Assembly: GCA_902834055.1 (NCBI GenBank)
Contig: CADFHB010000002.1
Coordinates: 18,855 to 82,854, forward strand
DNA length: 64,000 bases
Reading direction: 5' to 3'
Source: Lactobacillaceae bacterium
GTDB taxonomy: Bacteria > Bacillota > Bacilli > Lactobacillales > Lactobacillaceae
Of this stretch, positions 18,219 through 25,803 are shown piece after piece; the stretch's first letter is position 1, and every line of letters begins with the position of its first letter. The notes under the pieces were generated by a model. The model ran no database searches, was not told the DNA's origin, and saw nothing but the letters and a program-made list of their open reading frames with translations. The position numbers were made by a program, and so were the translations under genes.

Positions 18219-18269
18219 TAAAGTCACTCTCCTCTAAAGAAAATACATGTAATAATTTTCACAATGTCC

Positions 18270-18297
18270 ATTATAGCAAAAAAAATCTGGTGTGCAA
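18270..18297 (-). promoter_or_regulatory. Promoter of gnd
   Basis: On the minus strand TTGCAC (18297-18292) and TATAAT (18275-18270) are separated by 16 bases, about 50 bases before the start codon; a strong vegetative promoter. Confidence 0.75.
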
Positions 18298-18367
18298 CCG
18301 ATATCGCAAAACCAGTTGCAAAAGTTACGCTTGGGGGGCCACGAAAATACCCCATTAACGCCATGTT

Positions 18368-18398
18368 AAAAAGGCCGAGAGAAACTCTCCGCCTTTTT
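18368..18398 (-). terminator. Terminator of zwf
   Basis: AAAAAGGCCGAGAG pairs with CTCTCCGCCTTTTT (one mismatch) just after the zwf stop; T runs on both strands. Confidence 0.8.
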
Positions 18399-18409
18399 AA
18401 TAATATATA

Positions 18410-19891
18410 TTAGTGGTTCAAACGGTAAACCCACTTACGGCCGTCACGAGCTAAGAGTTCGTCAGAGGCAGCTGGGCCCATTGAACCTGGAGTGTAGTTA
18501 GGGAACTGTGGCTTTTCGATGTCCCACAGCTTCCGAATAACGTCAACAAACTTCCAAGCATAGGCAATTTCAGCCCATGATGCAAAGTTGGTGTGGTTAC
18601 CTTCCAGTGCATCGTGGAAGAGACGTTCGTATGGTTCTGGTGATTCCTTCTTGTCAGTGTCGCTTTGTAAGTACTTCAGGTCAACTGGTTGCGTTGTGAA
18701 GCCTTGACCGGCGCGCTTGGCGTTTAACTGCATTGCAAAGCCAGACTTTGGTTCTACAAAGATCGTCAAGACGTTGGAGTTTAATGATTGGTCGCTCTCA
18801 TTACGTGGATCCGCAAAGATATCGATCAGTGGCTTCTTGAAGACAACGTCGATCCGGGTGAACTTGTCAGCTAATTTCTTACCAGTCCGAACGTAGAATG
18901 GCACACCTGACCAGCGGTAGTTGTCAAACATCAGCTTGGCAGCAACGAAGGTTTCAGTACCGGATTCAGGGTCAACACCATCGGCGGACCGGTATGCTTC
19001 CGTGCCGTCACCGGCGTCGTATTGGCCACGAACAAAGTTAGCGGCTGCTTCGGATGGGGTGTAGACACGCAGGCTCCGTAATGCTTTAATCTTTTCAACC
19101 CGAACATCAGTATCGGTAAAGGAAACGGGTTGTTCCATTGCTAACTGGGCAACGATTTGCATAATGTGGTTTTGCACCATGTCACGTAAGGCACCAGAGT
19201 GGTCATAGTAACCAGCCCGCTCTTCGACACCCAACTTTTCACTCAGGGTAACCTGGATGTTGTCGATGTAACGGTTGTTCCACAGGGATTCAATGATGGT
19301 GTTACCAAAGCGCAGTGCTTGGATGTTTTGCACCATTTCCTTACCCAGGTAGTGGTCGATCCGGAAAATTTGGTTTTCATTGAAGGTTTCGGACAATTCG
19401 TCGTTCAACTTCTTAGCAGAGTCAAAGTCACGACCAAATGGCTTTTCGATAACGAGTCGGTTGAAACCATCGTCGGAAAGGAGGCCTTGCTTCTTTAAGT
19501 TCATGGCAATCGTACCAAAGAATTGTGGTGCCATTGACATGTAGAAGAGCCGGTTGCCTTCAGTACCGAATTGCTTGTCTAATTCTTCGATCCGCTTCTT
19601 TAAGATCGTGTAGTGTTCCGGCTTAGTAACATCGTGTGACTTGTAGAAAAAGTGCTTGGAGAAGTCTTGGGCTTCACCCGTGCGCGTTTCTTCAACATCC
19701 TTAATTGATTGCCGAACCACTTCTTGGAATTCTTCATCACTGTATTCGTGACGAGAAGTACCGAGCAGTGCGAAATGATCTTGTAAGTAACCCTTTTGGT
19801 AGAGCTTGAACAAGGCGGTGTACAGCTTCCGCTTTGCAAGGTCACCAGTAGCACCGAATAATGTAATAACAGCTTTATTTTCTGTAGCCAA
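18410..19891 (-). CDS. zwf: Glucose-6-phosphate 1-dehydrogenase
   Basis: A 493-residue enzyme that makes 6-phosphogluconolactone, the entry step of the phosphoketolase pathway. The coenzyme motif LFGATGDLAKRKLY is at about residues 11-24 and the catalytic RIDHYLGKEMVQN near residue 175. A TTG start at 19891 is chosen: it lies eight bases after AGAAGGAG, while the in-frame GTG at 19915 precedes that site. ATTATA at 19937-19942 is the -10 (TATAAT) on the minus strand. It works with gnd and xpk of this window. Confidence 0.96.
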   Translation of the reverse strand: MATENKAVITLFGATGDLAKRKLYTALFKLYQKGYLQDHFALLGTSRHEYSDEEFQEVVRQSIKDVEETRTGEAQDFSKHFFYKSHDVTKPEHYTILKKRIEELDKQFGTEGNRLFYMSMAPQFFGTIAMNLKKQGLLSDDGFNRLVIEKPFGRDFDSAKKLNDELSETFNENQIFRIDHYLGKEMVQNIQALRFGNTIIESLWNNRYIDNIQVTLSEKLGVEERAGYYDHSGALRDMVQNHIMQIVAQLAMEQPVSFTDTDVRVEKIKALRSLRVYTPSEAAANFVRGQYDAGDGTEAYRSADGVDPESGTETFVAAKLMFDNYRWSGVPFYVRTGKKLADKFTRIDVVFKKPLIDIFADPRNESDQSLNSNVLTIFVEPKSGFAMQLNAKRAGQGFTTQPVDLKYLQSDTDKKESPEPYERLFHDALEGNHTNFASWAEIAYAWKFVDVIRKLWDIEKPQFPNYTPGSMGPAASDELLARDGRKWVYRLNH

Positions 19892-20124
19892 AATGTTCAC
19901 TCCTTCTGAAATCACAGAAATTAATTCACCGTTCCAATTATATACTCTCCAACGGCAGTCTGCACTATGAAAGGAACCGTTTTCTTTAGCGACCCCAAAT
20001 GGCCCACCAGGGGTAAAGGGCTTTGTAGACGGGCTAGATAACCAAAACTGATAAAATGGTCTAGATCAAAAGTTTTTCGCAAAGGGTTACACACTGACCT
20101 GCTTAGTAGACACAAAACGACATC

Positions 20125-20175
20125 TTGCATATATGCCAAAAATGGTATATAAATAATATATCAAAAATGATATAT
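20125..20175 (+). promoter_or_regulatory. cadD promoter with two ArsR-type operators
   Basis: TTGCAT (20125-20130) and TATAAA (20148-20153) are 17 bases apart. A dyad ATATGCCAAAAATGGTATAT (20131-20150) fills the spacer, and a second dyad ATATATCAAAAATGATATAT (20156-20175) covers the start-site region and runs up to the GGAGGAG ribosome site. The dyad centres are 25 bases apart. Such AT-rich dyads are bound by ArsR/SmtB repressors, so CadC encoded next door probably controls this promoter. Confidence 0.75.
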
Positions 20176-20187
20176 AGGAGGAGTAAA

Positions 20188-20751
20188 ATGAATTACTGGC
20201 TATTATTTATAACCTTTACTGCTGTTAACTTGGATTTCTTTCTTATTATGCTGTTTTTACTGCAGCGTTACCGGGTACACGAGGTGGCCCTTGGCTATAC
20301 CCTGGGCGTTGCTTTACTGGTGACCGTAAGCTTCTTTACTGGTCGGGCGTTGGCCTTGTTTTTGCCAGAGTGGTTATTAGGGCTTTTGGGGATTTTGCCG
20401 ATTTACATGGCCATTCGTGATAATGACGAGGCAGTAACGACAAATGGCCAGCAGTCACCGGTGTTGGCGACTTTAGTAACGTATCTAGCGGTGTGTAGTG
20501 GTTGTAACCTGTCGATCTTTTTACCGGTACTCGCTGACCTCTCCTACCGGGCCTTTATCTTAGCGTTGCTGTTTGTTGTAGCCCTGGCGGTGGTCGCAGT
20601 GGGGCTAGTTAAGGGGATTGGCGAGCTGCCCATCATTAAGCGGGTGCTTGAGAAGTATAGTGAGTTGCTGATGAAGGTCATTTACGTGGGTATTGGCCTA
20701 TACATCTTTTATGACAGTGGCTTAGTTCACCACTTGCTGGCTTTGCTATAA
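20188..20751 (+). CDS. cadD: Cadmium resistance transporter, CadD family
   Basis: A 187-residue membrane protein with five or six helices of the CadD family, which gives cadmium tolerance, probably by efflux. Family-like features are the N-terminal NLDFFLIMLFL and the CSGCN pair of cysteines near residue 102. The ATG at 20188 follows GGAGGAG; earlier in-frame codons would lie within the operator. The regulator gene follows 26 bases later, a common cadD-cadC (cadX) pairing. Metal specificity is inferred from the family. Confidence 0.87.
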   Translation: MNYWLLFITFTAVNLDFFLIMLFLLQRYRVHEVALGYTLGVALLVTVSFFTGRALALFLPEWLLGLLGILPIYMAIRDNDEAVTTNGQQSPVLATLVTYLAVCSGCNLSIFLPVLADLSYRAFILALLFVVALAVVAVGLVKGIGELPIIKRVLEKYSELLMKVIYVGIGLYIFYDSGLVHHLLALL

Positions 20752-20777
20752 TATAGAAAAAGCAAAGAAGGAAGTGG

Positions 20778-21116
20778 ATGTGGGTGACCTCCGTGCATGA
20801 TTTAATTGGTGAAGCCGCTAAAATTTATAAGGTATTGAGTAATAGTAGTCGGATTGAAATCCTGTATTTTTTACGGCACTGTGACAAGGAAGTGCCGGTT
20901 TCAACAATTGTTGACCACCTGCAAATGTCACAGCCCGTTGTTTCTAAGCAATTGGGGATTTTATACCGTTACCAGCTAGTTTGCCGCCGGCGTGAGGGGA
21001 CCAAGGTTTATTACCTATTAGATGACCCCCACGTAGTTGAGATGATTGACGACATGCTAAACCACGTCAAGCACGAGATTAAGGGTGAACCTCACCCACG
21101 GAATCTATATCAATAA
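20778..21116 (+). CDS. cadC: ArsR/SmtB-family metal-responsive repressor (CadC type)
   Basis: A 112-residue winged helix-turn-helix protein. The recognition region is VSTIVDHLQMSQPVVSKQLGIL, followed by the beta-wing REGTKVYYLLDD. Family members leave DNA on binding cadmium, lead or zinc. Candidate metal ligands are the cysteines in FLRHCDKE and LVCRRR. It is translated from the same transcript as cadD and probably represses the double-operator promoter upstream of it. Confidence 0.88.
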   Translation: MWVTSVHDLIGEAAKIYKVLSNSSRIEILYFLRHCDKEVPVSTIVDHLQMSQPVVSKQLGILYRYQLVCRRREGTKVYYLLDDPHVVEMIDDMLNHVKHEIKGEPHPRNLYQ

Positions 21117-21152
21117 GGCAGATTATGCTGGCCGACGAGCAGTGCAATACGC

Positions 21153-21197
21153 AAAGCGGTCTTCAGCGTTCATTTTTTGAGCGCTGAAGACCGCTTT
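21153..21197. terminator. Intergenic hairpin (family member) between cadC and the MFS gene
   Basis: AAAGCGGTCTTCAGCG pairs with CGCTGAAGACCGCTTT; the gene pair is convergent. Confidence 0.75.
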
Positions 21198-21225
21198 ATG
21201 TTCTGCATATCCAATGTGAAAATTA

Positions 21226-22392
21226 TTAAATGTACTGGTGGCGTTCAGCCAACATACCAAAGACGGTGAAGAGGAATGCTGCAACAAAAATGACAACCAC
21301 GCTGGCCGCCCAGTTATGGGTCTGGGCGTTAAGGTTACCAACGATGACTGGTCCTAATGCGGCAATCAAGTAACCAATTGACTGGACCATTCCGGAAAGG
21401 TTCCGGGTATCCGCCGCACTCTTGGTCTTTAGTCCGAACAAGGTCATTGCTAATACGAAGGTTGTTGTGGAGCCGGCACCGAGGAGCAGTGCCACTACAC
21501 AGAAGTAAGCAAACGAGTTGACCGAGAAGAACATCATCACCGCCCCCAACATGGAGGCGATCCCGGCTGCTAACATAATTGGCTGCCGGTTGGTCATCTT
21601 TGCCGCCAAGACGGGGACCGCAAAGGCAAACGGTAGGGCAAAGAGCTGGAGCAAGCCGGCGATCATGCTGGCCTGGTCGCCACTAAGACCAGCTGTCTTT
21701 GCGATGGTCGGTAACCACGCAACTACGCTGTAGAAGACGAAACACTGGAAACCGAAGAAAAGTAGTAGCCACCAGGCGTTACGTTTCTTCCACATGTTGG
21801 TTCCGGCAGTAGCTTCGTCGCCAGCCCCGGCGCGTTCGTTGTACTTAAGGTTTGGCAGCCAGACAACTGCGGTAATTAGGGCAATTGCGCTAATGATAAT
21901 AACGGCCGTCTGCCAGCTACTGTGGTGGGCGATTGGGGTAATCGCGTAGGCCCCGATTGCGGCAAACAGGGTCATGGCCGTGTTGTACATCCCCGTTACG
22001 CTGCCCATCCGGTCAGGAAACTTATCAGTTACGATCGCCGGCAGGAGAACGTTAATACAGGTAATTGCCATCCCGACCATTACCGTCCCTACCATTAACA
22101 GTGAATAGTTGATGATTCGCAAGTAGGAACCGATAAACATTAGGACCATTGCAACCGTCAGAGTTAACTCGTTTCCAATTCGCTGCGCGGTCATGGAAAC
22201 CACGGAGGAAAGGAGCCCGAAGCAAAGCAGGGGGATAGTCGTCAAAATCCCTAAGCTAGTGGTCGGCACCTTGAAGGTCTGGGCAATTTCGGCGACCACC
22301 GACGGGATAGAAGTGATGGGCATCCGCATGCAGACCCCAAGGAGGAGCAGGCCGACAATCAATAATGGGCTATGTTTTTTTACTTTTTCCAC
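21226..22392 (-). CDS. MFS transporter, CynX/NimT type
   Basis: A 388-residue, 12-helix major facilitator. The N-terminus (LLIVGLLLLGVCMRMPITSIPSV) and the TAVIIIS/AWWLLLFFGFQCFVFYSVVAWLP segments are typical of the CynX/NimT branch, whose substrates include cyanate, nitroimidazoles and unknown metabolites. A GTG start at 22392 lies eight bases after AAAGGA. It stands alone with its own terminator hairpin. The substrate cannot be told. Confidence 0.82.
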   Translation of the reverse strand: MEKVKKHSPLLIVGLLLLGVCMRMPITSIPSVVAEIAQTFKVPTTSLGILTTIPLLCFGLLSSVVSMTAQRIGNELTLTVAMVLMFIGSYLRIINYSLLMVGTVMVGMAITCINVLLPAIVTDKFPDRMGSVTGMYNTAMTLFAAIGAYAITPIAHHSSWQTAVIIISAIALITAVVWLPNLKYNERAGAGDEATAGTNMWKKRNAWWLLLFFGFQCFVFYSVVAWLPTIAKTAGLSGDQASMIAGLLQLFALPFAFAVPVLAAKMTNRQPIMLAAGIASMLGAVMMFFSVNSFAYFCVVALLLGAGSTTTFVLAMTLFGLKTKSAADTRNLSGMVQSIGYLIAALGPVIVGNLNAQTHNWAASVVVIFVAAFLFTVFGMLAERHQYI

Positions 22393-22490
22393 AAGATTCG
22401 TCCTTTCGTAATAAGTGTTTAGCCAAATTATTATATCACACTAAAACGTTTTACTTAAAGCGATAACGCCAAACAACTTACTGAACAGAT

Positions 22491-22519
22491 TTGACGGCAG
22501 AGTCTGGGAACCATATAAT
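22491..22519 (+). promoter_or_regulatory. Promoter of the VOC-family gene
   Basis: TTGACG (22491-22496) and TATAAT (22514-22519) are 17 bases apart, a near-consensus vegetative promoter 31 bases before the start codon. Confidence 0.8.
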
Positions 22520-22549
22520 CAAGAGCGAAGATTTATACGGAGGACAAAT

Positions 22550-22987
22550 ATGACGGCAAAAATATACCCGTACTTAACTTTTAAAAATGCTAAGGAAGCA
22601 ATGGACTATTACGTCCAAAACTTTGGTGCGGAAATCACATACCACCAGCCACTAAATAAGGAGCAGGCCGAAAATATTGGTTTGGCTACGGATGACTTAG
22701 CACAAACGACCTTGTACGGTGAGTTTTCAGTTGCGGGTCAAAAAATTATTTGTGCCGATGCGACAATGGGGACGCCACAAAGCTCGACGTTAATTTCCAT
22801 CATGCTAAGCTTTGGTGACGAAAAGGAGCGGGCACGCCAATTTTTTAAACGACTCGCCGACGCTGACGAACAGCGGGTCACCGTTCCCTTTGGTGATTGG
22901 GTTCTTGGTAACATGATGGGGCAGGTCGTTGACCGTTATGGTTTGACCTGGATCATCTGCACGGGTGATACCAGCACGACGGAATAA
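22550..22987 (+). CDS. VOC-family protein (PhnB/3-demethylubiquinone-methyltransferase-like fold)
   Basis: A 145-residue protein of the vicinal oxygen chelate superfamily. It begins IYPYLTFKNAKEAMDYYVQNFGAE, the usual first beta-alpha-beta module of PhnB-like proteins, and ends with WVLGNMMGQVVDRYGLTWII. Members of this branch are widespread, and most have no known activity. It has its own strong promoter, a GGAGG site, and a hairpin terminator, so it is a single-gene unit. Confidence 0.85.
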   Translation: MTAKIYPYLTFKNAKEAMDYYVQNFGAEITYHQPLNKEQAENIGLATDDLAQTTLYGEFSVAGQKIICADATMGTPQSSTLISIMLSFGDEKERARQFFKRLADADEQRVTVPFGDWVLGNMMGQVVDRYGLTWIICTGDTSTTE

Positions 22988-23011
22988 CAGGGATCGTTGA
23001 AATTGATAGTA

Positions 23012-23058
23012 CATAAAGGGCCTCCAGCGTCTGGATTTTCCGCTGGAGGCCCTCTATG
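23012..23058. terminator. Intergenic hairpin (family member) between VOC gene and nrdI
   Basis: CATAAAGGGCCTCCAGCG pairs with CGCTGGAGGCCCTCTATG, between convergent genes. Confidence 0.75.
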
Positions 23059-23082
23059 CTTGTTAAACCCAATGGGGGCTTA

Positions 23083-23553
23083 TTATTCACCCGCTACCTT
23101 AGCCCAATTTTGTGCCAGGACGTTATAGATCCGCTCGACATCCGCTGAGGTTCCCCGGAGCTCGTAGTTGTCGAGGAAGGGGGCATCAAAAATGTGGGCG
23201 TACTTGCGGGCGGTTAGACAGTATTGCTCGTTGAAATTACGGTTACCGGAACCGACAACCCCAATACAGAACTTGGCATTATCGCCATCTTCAATGTATT
23301 CTCCCAAGGCATTAGTCATGATTTCAGTGTAGCCGCTGTCGATCCCGTTCCCACCAGTGAGGTAGGTCGGCACGAAAACGAAGAAGGGGGCCGATTCATG
23401 TGCCGGGGTATCCTGGGGACCAATTTCCTTTAAGTTTATTAAAGGGTTGGTAGGGTTAAGAATATTTTGTTGCTTTGCAAATTCTTGCATTTGGTGAAGA
23501 AATGCCCGGGTATTCCCCTCAATTGAAATATATAGGATGTTCATTGTTGTCAT
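23083..23553 (-). CDS. nrdI: NrdI-type flavodoxin-like protein
   Basis: A 156-residue flavoprotein that in class Ib ribonucleotide reductase supplies the oxidant for assembly of the dimanganese-tyrosyl cofactor. Motifs include YISIEGNTRAFL for the FMN phosphate, PTYLTGGNGID and GVVGSGNRNFNEQYC. The start follows AAGGGAG by eight bases. No nrdE, nrdF or nrdH is nearby in this window, so it is a detached copy. It is divergent from the three-gene operon with the degenerate ABC protein. Confidence 0.88.
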   Translation of the reverse strand: MTTMNILYISIEGNTRAFLHQMQEFAKQQNILNPTNPLINLKEIGPQDTPAHESAPFFVFVPTYLTGGNGIDSGYTEIMTNALGEYIEDGDNAKFCIGVVGSGNRNFNEQYCLTARKYAHIFDAPFLDNYELRGTSADVERIYNVLAQNWAKVAGE

Positions 23554-23759
23554 TAGTAATACTCCCTTTATTAATTTGACGGATCAATTTAGTCAGTAAT
23601 TAAGCATGTTTAATTATACGCTAAAATGAATTCAAATAGTAATATTTAATCCGCTTTTAATAAGCCTAGAGCAGTGAGATTGTAAAATAATTGCTACCGG
23701 GTGATTAATCGCTTATAAAAATGCTAGAATTGTAGTTAAAGCACAGAGGGGGATCTATC

Positions 23760-24623
23760 GTGAGTAGTGTGGTATTAAGTAACTTAACCTTTGAAGCAAA
23801 GTCAGGGGACCAATTGGAAGAAGTGTCACTCGGCTTGATGTCACCAAAAATGGTGGCAATTTGTAGTGATAATGCCGGGACGGTCTTAGCACTGGAACAG
23901 CTATTAATGGACCAGGGCAAGATTATTGAAGGTTCTGCGCAGATCAATGGTGAAGATATCACCAAGTACAAGCGGCACCCAGAGCGGGTGGTTGCTTCCT
24001 TTGACCAAACCGTGCTAAAGGGAAAGACGGTTGAAAAGGCGATTGCCCGGGCGCTTAAGCATGTTAAAGGAGCCTTAGATGTTACCCAAACCCTGCAGAT
24101 GCTGTTACCGCTCGGAATCAAGTATGACGAGAAGGTTGCGACCTTAAGCGCAGCTCAACAGCAGGAATTGCGGATCATTATTCTCCTTGCACTGCGGCGG
24201 CCAGTGGTCTTTTTGAGTGACGGCTTGGACCAACTCAGCGAAGAGTCCCGGCAGACAATTGGTAACTTGGTGAAGGACTATGCCAAGAAGACTAATTCAG
24301 TAGTAATTTTTACCAGTAGCGATGTTTCAACGATGATGCGATTTGCCGATACCATCTACTACTTCAGTAGTGACCGCTTAACTTCCGCCCGGGACCTGGG
24401 GATGAATGATGGTGTTGATTGTACCGTCACGGTTACGGGGACCGGACTCCCAATTGACGTGGCCATTAAGCTCGGTGCCCACATGTTAGGCGAAGCCCAG
24501 AACCAGACCCGCTTTTTGTATACCGGTAACATTCAGGCACTACTGCCGTTATTGGAGCAAAGTACGATCACGGATGTCCGGATTGAAGATTCCTCGGTTG
24601 AAGATGAACTAATGGCCTACTAG
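23760..24623 (+). CDS. ABC-type ATPase homologue lacking all nucleotide-binding motifs
   Basis: A 287-residue protein with the layout of a drug-type ABC ATP-binding subunit. Where Walker A (GxxGxGKS/T) should be (residues about 33-44) it reads AICSDNAGTVLA, with no lysine. The signature is LSAAQ (129-133) instead of LSGGQ. The Walker B region reads VVFLSDGLD (149-157) and lacks the catalytic DE pair. The H-loop histidine is replaced in VVIFTSSDVS. The end (ITDVRIEDSSVEDELMAY) matches the tail of CcmA-like ATPases. ATP hydrolysis is therefore improbable. No membrane subunit is adjacent. It begins with GTG at 23760 after GAGGGGG, and leads a three-gene operon. The frame is intact, so it is probably selected for another role. 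Confidence 0.75.
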   Translation: MSSVVLSNLTFEAKSGDQLEEVSLGLMSPKMVAICSDNAGTVLALEQLLMDQGKIIEGSAQINGEDITKYKRHPERVVASFDQTVLKGKTVEKAIARALKHVKGALDVTQTLQMLLPLGIKYDEKVATLSAAQQQELRIIILLALRRPVVFLSDGLDQLSEESRQTIGNLVKDYAKKTNSVVIFTSSDVSTMMRFADTIYYFSSDRLTSARDLGMNDGVDCTVTVTGTGLPIDVAIKLGAHMLGEAQNQTRFLYTGNIQALLPLLEQSTITDVRIEDSSVEDELMAY

Positions 24624-24640
24624 TGTGAAGGGGTGGTTGA

Positions 24641-25198
24641 ATGGGAAGAACCGTAATTGTTAGTCGGCGCCACGACGACCTTAGCCAACTCATTATGAAG
24701 AAGATGTATGATGCCGTTACCCGGGGAAACTTTAAGTTGACCTTTCAGCGGGGCGACGAATTGTGCTGGCTACCTCAGGTGGGGGACCCGGTCGATGATG
24801 AAGTCCAAATGCTAGCGACGGTGCTGGACCAGTCCGTTTTTCTCCCCCGCAAAATTGTGATGCTTTCGATGGCGGGGACCGCTGATGAAGTTGACGGTGA
24901 CCAGCTGCGCAAGTGGTACGGAAGCAGGGCCCAAGAGGAGCTCTGGGCCCACCAATACGCCATTAAGATGATTGATGAGTTCGAACTTCCCTACACGATT
25001 CTCCGGACACCACCACTAGTTGCCCATTCTGCCCCGGCTGTCTTAACTGATGAGGGGCAACCATTAGTGGGAACCGGTGTAAGTGCCGCTGAACTAGCGG
25101 GAGTTATTGAACGGGTCCTGTTAACGGACCAGTATAATGGCAAATCACTAGGTATAACGGCAAGTGAAGTGGGGGTGCAACAAGATGACCAAGACTAA
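24641..25198 (+). CDS. NAD(P)-binding (NmrA/SDR-like) protein with a degenerate cofactor motif
   Basis: A 185-residue protein. The second half (DEFELPYTILRTPPLV, then VSAAELAGVIERVLL) is recognisably like short atypical SDR/NmrA proteins. The N-terminus (TVIVSRRHDDLSQLIMKKM) lacks the GxxGxxG dinucleotide motif. So it may be a Rossmann-fold protein that no longer binds NAD(P) in the usual way. It begins 17 bases after the degenerate ABC gene behind GAAGGGG, and its 3' end overlaps the next gene by 14 bases, which implies coupled translation. Function unknown. Confidence 0.65.
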   Translation: MGRTVIVSRRHDDLSQLIMKKMYDAVTRGNFKLTFQRGDELCWLPQVGDPVDDEVQMLATVLDQSVFLPRKIVMLSMAGTADEVDGDQLRKWYGSRAQEELWAHQYAIKMIDEFELPYTILRTPPLVAHSAPAVLTDEGQPLVGTGVSAAELAGVIERVLLTDQYNGKSLGITASEVGVQQDDQD

Positions 25199-25709
25199 TC
25201 AATATACGTTGTGGAAAGAGCAGTTAGCACAGGTCCGCTTCCCGTTTTGGAAGGAGCTCCCGACTCTAGAACTATATATTGACCAGGTCGTTGCCATTGT
25301 GAATGAGCAATTAAAGGGGGTCGGTGTGGAACCACTGACCAAGTCAATGGTGAATAACTACGTTAAGAAGAAGGTTATCCAGGCACCGGTCAAAAAGAAG
25401 TATGCGGTTAACCAGCTGGTTGACCTACTATTGATCGGTTTTTTCAAGTCCAGTTTTTCAATTGATGAGATTCGGGCCGGAATTGCTCAAGTAACGGTAA
25501 GTGTCTACCCACAGCAGGCGTATGATCAATTTGTGACCCTCTTAAATGCCAAACTAGCGGGGAAAGCGCCGGTAACGAGTGGTGCATATCCACAAAACGA
25601 TGAGTTAGAGTCCATGGCAGTCGATACTGTGTTGAACCGGTTAAAGGCGAGTTACTTGCTCCGGACGATGCGCCAACAGCAAGCCCCGTCAGGAGTCGTT
25701 AAGAAATGA
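25185..25709 (+). CDS. DUF1836 domain protein
   Basis: A 174-residue protein of unknown function. Residues about 45-90 carry the DUF1836 pattern (LTKSMVNNYVKKKVIQAPVKKKY followed by a hydrophobic helix LVDLLLIGFFKSSFSIDEI), which resembles a MerR-like DNA-binding helix-turn-helix with ordered spacing. The ATG at 25185 follows GGGGGTG, and the gene overlaps the preceding stop by 14 bases. It may be the regulatory partner of the two degenerate enzymes upstream; this is inference from the operon. Confidence 0.75.
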   Translation: MTKTNQYTLWKEQLAQVRFPFWKELPTLELYIDQVVAIVNEQLKGVGVEPLTKSMVNNYVKKKVIQAPVKKKYAVNQLVDLLLIGFFKSSFSIDEIRAGIAQVTVSVYPQQAYDQFVTLLNAKLAGKAPVTSGAYPQNDELESMAVDTVLNRLKASYLLRTMRQQQAPSGVVKK

Positions 25710-25740
25710 TAATAGAAAATTTGTGAGCTGATAAAATTCA

Positions 25741-25787
25741 CGAAGAGGCCTTCAGCGTTCGTTTTTTCTGAACGTTGAAGGCCTCGT
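25741..25787. terminator. Intergenic hairpin (family member) between convergent genes
   Basis: GAGGCCTTCAGCGTTC pairs with GAACGTTGAAGGCCTC around a T-rich loop. Confidence 0.75.
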
Positions 25788-25803
25788 TCATATGTGGTCG
25801 CTT

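Noticed and set aside
19921..20139. 72-residue minus-strand frame before cadD
   Set aside because: It spans the zwf promoter region and overlaps the cad operator; no ribosome site and no protein-like pattern.
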